Positions 35,201 through 43,662 of a stretch of 64,000 nt of DNA are shown here, piece after piece; position 1 is the first letter of the stretch; every line of letters starts with the position of its first letter. The DNA is taken from contig NZ_CP025096.1 of the NCBI RefSeq assembly GCF_002831565.1, positions 7,989,014-8,053,013 of the forward strand, read 5' to 3'. The stretch comes from Spirosoma pollinicola (GTDB lineage Bacteria; Bacteroidota; Bacteroidia; Cytophagales; Spirosomataceae). Made by a program: the position numbers and the translations under genes. Below the pieces are notes generated by a model, which saw nothing but the letters and a program-made list of their open reading frames with translations, did no database searches and was not told the origin of the DNA.

Positions 35201-38200
35201 ATGAGCGCCCACGAACTCACCAACACTATGCCCACAAAATACGGATGGTTCAATACCCCAGCTCATCCACAATCGGGCCAATGCATACTCGGTAACAAAC
35301 AGAGCCGACTGCGTATACTTGGTATTTTTCAGACGTTCTTCAGCAACCCTGCTCAGTTCGTCGGAGTACATGATCTGGCGAATATCGGTGTCCAGATGCG
35401 CACTGAGTAGTTCTGCACATTCGTCGACGGCCTGCTTATAAACGTGTTCGTTTTCGTACAGTTCGCGACCCATATTGAGGTATTGTGAACCCTGACCCGG
35501 AAACAGAAAAACAATTTCTCCGGGCGTTTCTTTAACTGTTTTTGCTGGCGATGAAGCCGAATCTGCATTGAGTAACGTGTTGACCAGTTGATCGCCCGTA
35601 GCCGCCACCACGAATTGCCGATGATTAAAGTCAACGCGGGTGGTGTGCATCGTAAACGCGACATCGCCCAGCTTTACCTGACTGTTTTTTTGCAGGTGAA
35701 CGGCCAGCCGATTGGCATAAGCGCCACAACTTGCGGTCGACTTTGCCGACCAACTGATGAGGTGTACCGGACGCTGTTTCTTCGACAGTTGTACGGTCGA
35801 CGGGGACGGTACTTCATGCGCATATTCTTCCAGCACCACGTGTACATTGGTACCACCAACCCCAAACGAACTCACCCCTGCTCTTCGCAGCATAGTATCG
35901 CCCTGTTTCGCCAACTTCCAGTCGGTAAGACGGGTATTGACAAAAAATGGGCTGTTGGCAAAGTCGATGTTCGGATTGGGTGTCGAAAAACCCAGCGAAG
36001 CCGGTAGCTGTTTGTGATATAGAGCCAGTGTGGTTTTAATGAATCCGGCAACGCCGGCGGCTGCGGTCAAATGCCCCATATTGCTTTTTATAGAGCCAAT
36101 GGCACAATACTGAAGCAAAGGCTGATAACCAAACGCCATTTTCAACCCGTCGATCTCTATTGGGTCGCCAATGGGCGTTGCCGTTCCGTGGGCTTCCACG
36201 TAGCTGATCGTCGATGGATCGAAGCGGGCATCGTTCAGGGCCATTTTGATAGCGCCGGCCTGTCCTTCGGCACTTGGCGCCGTAAAACTTCCTTTGCCAC
36301 CCCCATCATTGTTGATGCCTACTCCTTTAATAACGGCATAGACCGTATCGCCATCCCGTTGGGCAGCGTCCAGGCTTTTTAAAAGCACCACTCCTACACC
36401 ATCGCTGAAAACAGTTCCATTTCCACTGGCGTCGAACGACCGGCAATGGCCATCGCTGCTCAGCATGGACCCTTCCTGGTAGAGGTGACCACTGTTGATG
36501 GGCGCCGTTATGCTGGCACCACCCGCCAACGCGACCTCACACTGGCCGTTGCGCAGACTTTGAACGGCCTGCGTAATGGCTAACAGCGACGTTGAACAAG
36601 CTGAGTGTACGCTCACGGCTGGCCCTTTAAGGTTCAGCTGGTAGGCAGTGCGCGAGGCTATGTAGTCTTTTTCATTGATGGTCATTACCTGAAAAGGGCC
36701 AACCTGATCCATCAGGTCTTTATGGCAGAGCACATTGTTCAGGAAATAGGTATTGTTGCCACAACCGGCAAACACACCCACCCGACCGGCGTAGTGCTGC
36801 GGCAGATAGCCCGTTTGTTCCAGTGTTTCCCAGGCCACTTCCAGAAAAATACGCTGCTGCGGGTCCATAAGCTGGACAGTAGTAGGCGGCAGGCCAAAAA
36901 ACGAAGCATCGAATTGATCGGCCTGCTCCAGAACGCCCCGCGCCCTCACATATAAAGGATCGTTTTTGAGGTGGGCCGGTATACTCCCGTCCAGTTCATC
37001 ATACGAAAAGAACTGCGTCGTTTCTCGGCCTTCTCTTAATACATCCCATAGTTCATCAATAGTATTAGCGCCCGGAAAACGGCCCGACATGCCAATAACT
37101 GCAACGTCGGCGGCGCGCGTGGAGTCGCCGGAATTATCAAACTCAAGGCCGGCCGATGGTACTGTCTTCTTTACAGGCTGTAAATACTGAGCAATGCCTG
37201 CTGGCGTTGGGTACTGATATAGCTTTGTAACTGGTAGTACATATTGCTTCTGCTTCAAAGTAACAACGGTTCGTTGAGCCAGTAATGAGTTGCCACCCAG
37301 TTCAAAAAAATTATCGTCTGCCCCCACTTTGTCGATCTGCAACAACGCGGCCCATAGATCGGCAACGGTCTGTTCCAGTTCAGTTGTGGGTTGTTTGTAT
37401 AGTTCGGCCCAGTCGGACCGATTGCGCTCCGGGCTGGGCAATTTTTTCCTGTCGATCTTGCCGCTGCTGGTTCGGGGAAGATCATTCATCCAGACGAAAG
37501 CCGATGGCATCATGTATTCGGGCAATCGCTGCCTGAGCTCTTTCCGAATGGCCGAACTGTCGGTTAGTCCGGTTGACGAAATCAGGTAAGCAACCAACTG
37601 CTTCTGGCCGTCGGCGCTTTCGCGGGCCACAACAACAGCTTGTTGAACGGCGGGCATCTGGCTAATAACGACCTCAATTTCGCCTAACTCGACCCGATGA
37701 CCGCGAATTTTCACCTGATCGTCCCGGCGACCCAGAAATTCGATAGTGCCGTCGGGCAGGAACCGCGCCAGATCATCTGTGCGGTAGCAGCGTACGAGGC
37801 CGAACTGTGGCGTTTCCAGATCGATAAACTTTTTGTCGGTTAGTGCGGGCTGGTTCAGGTATCCCTGGGCAAGGCAGCGGCCACTAATGCAGAGTTCGCC
37901 CGGTTCCTGGTTATCAACGACCTGCATTTGCTCGTTGATAATGAACAGATCGACGTTGTCGATAGCTTTACCAATGGATGGCAGCTGGGGCCAGTTAGCC
38001 GGATTGCCGTCCAGTTTCAGCTCGCTAACTACGTGGCACTCAGTTGGTCCGTACTGATTGTATAAGACGCAGTTAGGAAGTGCCGAGAAAAACGCGGCTA
38101 CTTGTGGGGTAATTTTCAATTGTTCGCCAGCCGTCATCACTTCGTGCAGACAGGTGGGAAAGAGATGGGTACTGACGGCGGTTTCGGCCAGATATTGCAG

Positions 38201-39256
38201 CGCGACGAAGGGCAAAAAAAGCCGGTTCACAGCCTGCTTGTCAATAAACGCCAAGAGATTGCTCATGTCAAGCCGCAATTCCTCGTTAATCAGCATCAGC
38301 GTCCCCCCCGTTGTTAGCGTCGCCATAATCTCCTGAAACGACACATCGAAACTCAGCGGTGCCAGTTGCAGGGTGCGCGTGTAACGCCCGGCGCGTGAAT
38401 GGTGGGCCTGCCACAGCAACAAATTCACAAGCGGCCCGTGGCCCATGCAAACCCCTTTCGGTTTACCCGTTGATCCGGAGGTAAAGAGAATATAAGCCAG
38501 GTTGTGAGGAGCCATCGAAACAGGCATGATCTGCTTCGGTTCGTTCGAGATGGTCTTCCAGTCACGATCTACACAAATCAGGTCAAAGTCCACCTCCCGG
38601 CCCGTCAATACCCGACTGGAGCGGCTATCGGTCACCACGACTTCCCCCCCCACATCAGACAGAATGTACTGTATTCGCTCCTGCGGATAGTCCGGTTCAA
38701 TGGGTACATATACGCCCCCGGCCTTGAGTATGGCTAGCACGCCAATAATCATCTCCAGGGAACGACTGATACAGATGGGAACGAGGGTTCCTTGTTTTAC
38801 ACCATGTTTTTTCAGGTAATTCGCTAATTGATTCGACTGCTCATCCAGTTGTCGATATGTAACTGAGTTGCCTTCATGAATCAGCGCTACACTATCAGGC
38901 GTCGCGCTAACCTGATCAGCAAATAAATCGGTGACTAACTTAGTATCAATATCTGAAAAAGACGGAATTAAATTCTGCGCATTAGGTTTAGGCAGAGCTT
39001 CATCAGCAATTCCACCAGTAGTTTTTCTAGGAAACTCTTTCATCCAGATAAAATAAGAAGGTGTTATAAAAGTAGGGAGTTGCTGCTTAATTGCTTTATC
39101 AATATATAGTATGTCTATTTCTTCTTTTTTTGCAATCAAATAAGCGGCCAGTTGCTGTTGGCCCAATGTATTTTCCAGGGGCACAACAATGGCTTCCTGA
39201 ATGACTTCCAATTGTAACAAAGCAGTCTCGTTTGCTTTAATGTCATATATGTTCAT
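32291..39256 (-). CDS. Hybrid NRPS-PKS with aminotransferase: (A-C-subdomain relic)-A-PCP-KS-AT-ACP-AMT
   Basis: 2321 residues from ATG 39256; a TTG 39 nt upstream is the alternative. Residues ~8-91 resemble only the small C-terminal subdomain of an A domain, and its A10 lysine is lost (TTGGIADE). A full A domain follows (~100-607; FTSGSTGKPKG at 258-268, A10 Lys600). PCP has Ser657 (LGGNSL). KS (~715-1145) has Cys887, His1023 and His1062. AT has Ser1344 (GHSVGE) and HAFH at 1440-1443, the malonyl-CoA signature. ACP has Ser1671, followed by a Pro/Ala linker. A class III PLP aminotransferase (~1835-2265) has Lys2099 in SYGKVIGGG. No KR, DH or ER is seen. The A code reads D-V-Q-F-M-A-Q-V-V-K by eye, close to the proline type. 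It probably converts a beta-keto extension to a beta-amine. Confidence 0.93.
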   Translation of the reverse strand: MNIYDIKANETALLQLEVIQEAIVVPLENTLGQQQLAAYLIAKKEEIDILYIDKAIKQQLPTFITPSYFIWMKEFPRKTTGGIADEALPKPNAQNLIPSFSDIDTKLVTDLFADQVSATPDSVALIHEGNSVTYRQLDEQSNQLANYLKKHGVKQGTLVPICISRSLEMIIGVLAILKAGGVYVPIEPDYPQERIQYILSDVGGEVVVTDSRSSRVLTGREVDFDLICVDRDWKTISNEPKQIMPVSMAPHNLAYILFTSGSTGKPKGVCMGHGPLVNLLLWQAHHSRAGRYTRTLQLAPLSFDVSFQEIMATLTTGGTLMLINEELRLDMSNLLAFIDKQAVNRLFLPFVALQYLAETAVSTHLFPTCLHEVMTAGEQLKITPQVAAFFSALPNCVLYNQYGPTECHVVSELKLDGNPANWPQLPSIGKAIDNVDLFIINEQMQVVDNQEPGELCISGRCLAQGYLNQPALTDKKFIDLETPQFGLVRCYRTDDLARFLPDGTIEFLGRRDDQVKIRGHRVELGEIEVVISQMPAVQQAVVVARESADGQKQLVAYLISSTGLTDSSAIRKELRQRLPEYMMPSAFVWMNDLPRTSSGKIDRKKLPSPERNRSDWAELYKQPTTELEQTVADLWAALLQIDKVGADDNFFELGGNSLLAQRTVVTLKQKQYVLPVTKLYQYPTPAGIAQYLQPVKKTVPSAGLEFDNSGDSTRAADVAVIGMSGRFPGANTIDELWDVLREGRETTQFFSYDELDGSIPAHLKNDPLYVRARGVLEQADQFDASFFGLPPTTVQLMDPQQRIFLEVAWETLEQTGYLPQHYAGRVGVFAGCGNNTYFLNNVLCHKDLMDQVGPFQVMTINEKDYIASRTAYQLNLKGPAVSVHSACSTSLLAITQAVQSLRNGQCEVALAGGASITAPINSGHLYQEGSMLSSDGHCRSFDASGNGTVFSDGVGVVLLKSLDAAQRDGDTVYAVIKGVGINNDGGGKGSFTAPSAEGQAGAIKMALNDARFDPSTISYVEAHGTATPIGDPIEIDGLKMAFGYQPLLQYCAIGSIKSNMGHLTAAAGVAGFIKTTLALYHKQLPASLGFSTPNPNIDFANSPFFVNTRLTDWKLAKQGDTMLRRAGVSSFGVGGTNVHVVLEEYAHEVPSPSTVQLSKKQRPVHLISWSAKSTASCGAYANRLAVHLQKNSQVKLGDVAFTMHTTRVDFNHRQFVVAATGDQLVNTLLNADSASSPAKTVKETPGEIVFLFPGQGSQYLNMGRELYENEHVYKQAVDECAELLSAHLDTDIRQIMYSDELSRVAEERLKNTKYTQSALFVTEYALARLWMSWGIEPSVFCGHSVGEFVGAHLAGVFSLADVLTVIAMRGRLVSELPRGSMLSVRMEAEKVGVLMPEPLSISAINSDKLCVVAGHDEDIAAFASVLDEKGIPNRVLHTSHAFHSAMMDSVVPDLQKVVEGIVLNRPQKPIMSTVSGDWLTDAEATDPHYWAKHLRLTVCFADALESIFKLQRPLFLEVGPGNVTATFARQQAGSRPFSIVTSLDGKDKQTDYQSTIRTLGQLWQSGLEPNWKAFYRDQDRNRVNLPAYAFDKKRYWVGPVASTTPVISIPVTTPIVQEPHDGQSTEIHPYAINMRKDVLHLKVKEMLEEASGLEMEGATPDMNFLEIGLDSLLLTQVSILLKREFNLPITFRQLNDEYATLDQLVTYLDTNLPAGAYEPKAQAVPAVASPAPVTSLVAPSIQQTEISSNSVLDLMAQQLQILTKQVALMQGGNQPMPAAPAPASAKTIPVKTPDLSPEEEIEIKKPFGASARIERQATELTPSQNAFLQQLIDRYNKKTGASKAYTQEHRDYMADPRVVSGFKPLTKELVYPIVVNKSKGSRLWDIDGNEYIDMLNGFGSSMFGYQPDFIKDALHTQIESGFEVGPQHELAGEVSRMICDFTGFDRAALCSTGSEAVLGAMRIARTVTGRSLIVAFSGSYHGIVDEVIVRGTKKLKSFPAAPGIMPESVQNMLILDYGTEESLKIIRERAHEFAAVLVEPVQSRRPEFRPVEFLKQVRAITEESGTALIFDEVITGFRMHPGGAQALFGVKADLASYGKVIGGGLPIGVIAGKRDFMDALDGGTWQYGDVSFPEKGVTYFAGTFVRHPLALAAAKASLSHLKTMGADLQNSLTHKAERIAKALNAEFERHQIPLFAAQFGSLWKIKPKEEIPYSELLFTLMREKGVHIWDGFPCFTTEAHTDNEINLIINHFINSIGEMINAGFFQSHLPQHTVHKEKVNTTYSFNEPPVSGAKLGRDREGNPAWFVVDPEQPGKYLQFKF

Positions 39257-40374
39257 GATTATTTCTAAATTTATTTCTAGTATATAATTATGCAACTGGA
39301 GACTTATAGACTTATTTTCAAGAGAAAAAAAGCGGAATCTATATAGTTTTACGGTTCAGCTCAAACTATAGAGCCAATGTAAAAATTTGAGAATTGAAAT
39401 TATCTAACGTTGAATAGCGTACACCTGCGGTGCGTTTCTGATAAATGCAAAAAATACGTATAGACTATAAAAGGACTGTTTACAGTATGATAAAATATGT
39501 TCAGGCTTGATACTAATAGCAGCGAGATATTTCATTGTTATTAACATATAGCCAAACTAACAACTTGTAAATGTAATAGGCTACAAGAGTGAATTTGTAC
39601 GCTTATAACTAGTATCTAATTGAATCAACTAAATAATTTTACCATCACAGCTTGCTACGTTCACTTTCTGAAAACTGTGGGCAACCTTTAACTTTATAGA
39701 TCAGGGCATTAGTCCGTAAAGTAAATTCGTTACCAATTTGCAACTGGGCTCGACAAAAATACAAGTCATCTCGTTTGACTTTACAGACTTACTCACAAGT
39801 AAATAAGAACAAATTGATTTCAGTACATATAAATTATTCTTACAGCGATTGAAATAAAAAATTGCTAAAATGCCTGAACAATTAGTTGAAATTATAAGAA
39901 ATATATGGGAAATAGAAATAGCTTTTCAAGCAAAAGGAAAAAAACAAAAAATTTTAATTAAACAACATGTACTTTATTTTATATATATTGTTAACATTTT
40001 GTATGCTTTAGTTGAGTATTAGGCTATTTTATTATTGTATTTTAACAATAAAATATCAATTTTTCTCACAGTAAAATATTAATATTTATCAAAAGGTGGT
40101 TTTAATTAACTCAAATATTAGTCTATATTATAAAAATAATTATAATTTATATTTTTTTAATTATAAAAATATTTTTTATTTGGGGTCCTGTAAGACTTTG
40201 TTGCATAGCCTCTGCCGGGTAACACCCAACACGTTCTCAATGATATACAGCTTGTAAGAAATTTAAATAGAAATGAAAAGTTATTAATTATTATACTCCA
40301 GATCAACAGTAAATTTATACATCGACAGGCTTATTCGCTGTAATGAATTAATCATATGATACCAATTTATATTA
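39257..40374. other. Divergent AT-rich region between NRPS-PKS and cupin genes
   Basis: About 1.1 kb, very AT-rich, with no convincing open frame. It must contain the promoter of the NRPS-PKS operon (minus) and probably that of the cupin gene (plus). No clear TTTG/TAnnTTTG pair was found. A GC-richer patch at about 40190-40250 (GTAAGACTTTGTTGCATAGC) resembles an insertion-sequence end but is unsupported. Confidence 0.5.
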
Positions 40375-41271
40375 ATGGCTGCTAAGACTGTTGAACTGGC
40401 TCGACTAGGTGATATTGTTGTAGAGAAAAAGTATGGTATGACTTACGAGGAATTTAGCGAAAAACATCTTTTTGGTAATTATCCCGTCGTAATTGGTGAC
40501 GCTTGTAAGGATTGGTCAGCAAAGAATAAATTCACTCCGGAGTACTTCAAAACGGTCTACGGGGATCGAAAGATAGTTGTACAGGGCAACAACTATACGC
40601 TGAGTGAATACATCGACTTGATGATGGTTGCCACGGAAGATAATCCGGCTCCTTACCCCTGCAAATTACAGATTGACCGGGATTATCCTGAACTTTTACC
40701 GGATGTAACACCCCGGTTTATGTATGCATTACCCGACCGTATTACCAGTAAACTTCTGCCTAATAACTTCCTGGGAGGAGCTGATACACTTGAGATTTTC
40801 TTTGGTAGTCCGGGCGGTCAATTTCCTTATATTCATTATGACTATATGTGTTTGCACGCTTATATTACTCAGATATATGGACAAAAGGAATTTACAGTAA
40901 TCCCTCCTGAGCAGACTCCCTATGTCTACCCAAAAGCAAATAATGTATGGGTATCCGAAGTCAATGATGTAAGAAATCCTGATTTAGAAAAGTACCCTTT
41001 ATTTGCTAAAGCAACTCCTGTTTCTTTTGTTGTCGGACCCGGAGAAACTCTGTTTATTCCTTGTGGCTGGTGGCACACAGCGCGTTCATTGACAGCTACC
41101 ATTTCGGTGGCACTCGACTGCCTGAATGCATCTAACTGGAAAAATTTTATGAACGAAGTAGATATCAAATTGAACCAACGACGTCCCTTAATTGCCAAGG
41201 CCGCCCACGCCTACCTTTCTGCACTTGGTGGCGTGTTGAACACTTCCGAAAAAATCGGGATAAGTGTTTAG
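40375..41271 (+). CDS. Cupin-like JmjC-type Fe(II)/2-oxoglutarate oxygenase
   Basis: A 298-residue protein of the cupin_8/JmjC-like family. The iron triad is visible as His154-x-Asp156 (PYIHYDYM) and His234 (IPCGWWHTARSL). The GPGETLFIPCGWWH strand is characteristic, and the N-terminal FSEKHLFGNYPVVIGDACKDW region is typical of the family. Members hydroxylate protein side chains or small molecules using 2-oxoglutarate and O2. It is transcribed divergently from the NRPS-PKS across an AT-rich spacer. It could hydroxylate an amino acid unit or the finished product, but an unrelated role is possible. No terminator was seen after it. Confidence 0.85.
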   Translation: MAAKTVELARLGDIVVEKKYGMTYEEFSEKHLFGNYPVVIGDACKDWSAKNKFTPEYFKTVYGDRKIVVQGNNYTLSEYIDLMMVATEDNPAPYPCKLQIDRDYPELLPDVTPRFMYALPDRITSKLLPNNFLGGADTLEIFFGSPGGQFPYIHYDYMCLHAYITQIYGQKEFTVIPPEQTPYVYPKANNVWVSEVNDVRNPDLEKYPLFAKATPVSFVVGPGETLFIPCGWWHTARSLTATISVALDCLNASNWKNFMNEVDIKLNQRRPLIAKAAHAYLSALGGVLNTSEKIGISV

Positions 41272-41844
41272 TGGATGTCGACAGCCTTTAAAAAACGCAG
41301 GCCTTAATTTACATAAGCAGATGTTATAACGTACCAAAGCGTTACGCATACCAGCAATGTCCTGTCGTGCTTCTCCCGGAGAAGTGATCGATCATCATAA
41401 ATTCTTTATTAAAACGGTTGTGCTAGCAAATCAGGCCCTTGATAGACCTACCTGCGTGCCCTGTGATGGACCAAAAATGTCTTCAACTAGGCACGCAGGT
41501 GGACATCGCTCCACCGGCATGGTCATCCCTTTCTGAAGCTAAAGGCTGCTAAAGAACCCATTGGTTTTGGCTTCGAAATGGTGCCTTTGCGCAACGTCAA
41601 CAAGTCCGAATCGGGTTTGACAACCGTTTTGTTTGTGGGTTGACCGGAGGTTTGTCCACACTGGCCTGCAACACGTGTTGACCCCATGTTGTCCAAACGT
41701 GCGTTAATTGTCTTTGAAAGGATAAAAAAGCAGGCCGTTGCTGGATGACATCCAACTTATTATAGTGGGCATCAACCAGCGCCTGAAGTTCTTGACGGGT
41801 TATGAGAGCACGAAAAAGGAATGTAGAGCCAATGTAACCCTCTT
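41272..41844. other. Spacer between converging cupin and glycosyltransferase genes
   Basis: About 570 bp of intermediate GC content, so it does not look like the AT-rich promoter regions. On the minus strand a 99-codon stretch (41600-41896) is free of stops and has protein-like composition (for example RQELQALVDAHYNKLDVIQQ). It lacks an ATG and overlaps the 3' end of the glycosyltransferase gene. I do not recognise it; it may be the tail of a decayed gene. Confidence 0.4.
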
Positions 41845-43110
41845 TTAGTAGTTTTGAAATGCACCCTTTCCGATTGGTGATGTAACCGGAACAGACTCAT
41901 TTAACCGATTAAACAACCTTCTTAAGACCAGATTTCTATCAAACTGATTTACAAAGTTAAACGCGTTCGATTCGTAGAATTTGAACTGCTCTTTATTCTG
42001 CAAATAGTTGTCTATCAAAAGCTCCATATTATCAAGATCGTCAATATTAGCCGAAATGCCTAACTTGTTGTTAGCTACCACTTTGTATATTTCAGAATCT
42101 TTACCGGCAGCAACAAAAATCAACTTTTCCTTAGCCATTATACCCAGCAGTTTTGATGGGAAATAGGCATCGCCCGAGTCATTTTTCTGCGACAGAAAAA
42201 CTATATCCACGTCAGACAGGAAGTTGTAGTAATCTTCCTGCGAAAGGAAATCGATAAAGTCGATGTTGCTTGTTTTCTTGGTAGCAGCGTATGCTTTTAA
42301 ATTAATCAAATCGCCCCCTTGACCGATAATTAAGAAGACAAGATCTGCATAATCTTTAAATTTTTCGCTTAAGTCTATTAATACAGACAAACTTTGTTTT
42401 ACGCCTACATTGCCGGCATAGCCTACTATTATTTTATCCTTATACTTAGGGAATTTATCCCGGAATATGCCTTCAGTTCCCTTCTTATTTGCCTCATTGA
42501 CACTAATCCAGTTGGGCCACAAATAAATTTTATCGTCATCCAGCGCTACCTTCTGTCTAATTAGATTGATCATACCATCGGAGATGGACGTTACAATATC
42601 GGCTTCTCGATAGCTGTAGCTTTCTGCAACATTCATCGCGTCGATGATGGGTAGTTTCCCGAGCATTCCCAGTGACTGAGCCGCATCCAATTGTAAGTCT
42701 TGAACATTGATAATTAGTTTAGCTTTCCAGATCTTTTGAAACAGAACTCCTAGCAAGCCCAGGCTTATTGGCGTAGTAAACACAACGATTACGTCTTGCC
42801 TACCGGCACGGAAGAAATTAAAGAAAGCAAAAAGTATAAAGGTAATTTCCTGAATTATTCGGGTCAGCGAAGTGACTTTTTTAGGAACGTATAAGTAACC
42901 TCTCAGTACTTTAATAGATTTAAAATAATCTGTTCTAAATAATTTCCCTTTGTCTTCAGGTCTTTTTTCCCATTTCGGGTACCACGAAAAGCCCGTAACT
43001 ACAGTAACGTCATGCCCCTGTTCTGATGCGTATGTAGCAAAATCAGTGGAATATAATGATATGCCACTATGGTCTGGGGCAAAAGTCATACTACTAACTA
43101 ATATTTTCAT
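41845..43110 (-). CDS. WcaI-like family 4 glycosyltransferase
   Basis: A 421-residue GT-B enzyme. The N-terminal domain starts MKILVSSMTFAPDHSGISLY and contains DVTVVTGFSWYPKWEKRPEDKGKLFR and the NVQDLQLDAAQSLGMLG segment, both typical of WcaI (colanic acid) homologues. The C-terminal nucleotide-sugar domain includes IVGYAGNVGVKQSL and the ESDxxFLSQ-like region VDIVFLSQKNDSGDAYFPSKLL. It probably adds a sugar to the lipid-linked repeat unit on the cytoplasmic face. It is the only glycosyltransferase in the locus on the minus strand and is monocistronic. Confidence 0.88.
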   Translation of the reverse strand: MKILVSSMTFAPDHSGISLYSTDFATYASEQGHDVTVVTGFSWYPKWEKRPEDKGKLFRTDYFKSIKVLRGYLYVPKKVTSLTRIIQEITFILFAFFNFFRAGRQDVIVVFTTPISLGLLGVLFQKIWKAKLIINVQDLQLDAAQSLGMLGKLPIIDAMNVAESYSYREADIVTSISDGMINLIRQKVALDDDKIYLWPNWISVNEANKKGTEGIFRDKFPKYKDKIIVGYAGNVGVKQSLSVLIDLSEKFKDYADLVFLIIGQGGDLINLKAYAATKKTSNIDFIDFLSQEDYYNFLSDVDIVFLSQKNDSGDAYFPSKLLGIMAKEKLIFVAAGKDSEIYKVVANNKLGISANIDDLDNMELLIDNYLQNKEQFKFYESNAFNFVNQFDRNLVLRRLFNRLNESVPVTSPIGKGAFQNY

Positions 43111-43662
43111 TTATAAATAGTTTTAAATAAAGTATACATAATTTACATTTTCAAAATCGCTACTTTCTATATCGCTTCTATCAAGCCGAATTCCTTACGG
43201 AAGAGTATTGTGTGCAGATATTGTATGTCAATGAATTTCCTGGGAAATATAGAGAAGCATTTTATAAAGATGAAAAACAGATACATGGTAAGGTTTTGAC
43301 AGACAATAAATAAAGCTTGATAAGTAGTATACATTTATCTCTATATACTTAATTTTTTTTTACGTTAATTGAAAATTACAAACATGTGAGTTAGCTTTAT
43401 ACAATAGCAATTATAAATATTTGAGTAAACAACCGTTCAATAAGTAAGCAAAAATTGTTATCTATTAAGTTTTGAAGCGGGTTGTATACATTATTCGATT
43501 TTGCTTAATCTTGAACTGAAGGTACCCGCCGATACCAACTTAACAACAGTATGTTCGCAAGCGGTTTTTGTGCATCACTTAGGTAGCACCAGTGCTAACT
43601 ATCAGGTAAGTATTTTTAAATGTCTATTTCCTGGCTTCTACCGCAACATTACTACTGGCTGA
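43111..43662. other. AT-rich spacer upstream of the WcaI-like gene
   Basis: About 550 bp between two minus-strand genes, strongly AT-rich with no coding potential seen. It probably holds the promoter of the WcaI-like gene. No defined motif was identified. Confidence 0.45.

Noticed and set aside
39257-39295. TTG start for the hybrid PKS-NRPS, 13 codons upstream
   Set aside because: An ATG at 39256 is closer to the conserved-looking sequence; the extra residues are AT-rich leader. Not fully excluded.
40190-40250. Sequence resembling an insertion-sequence terminus (GTAAGACTTTGTTGCATAGC)
   Set aside because: No matching opposite end or transposase fragment was found near it; similarity is from memory only.
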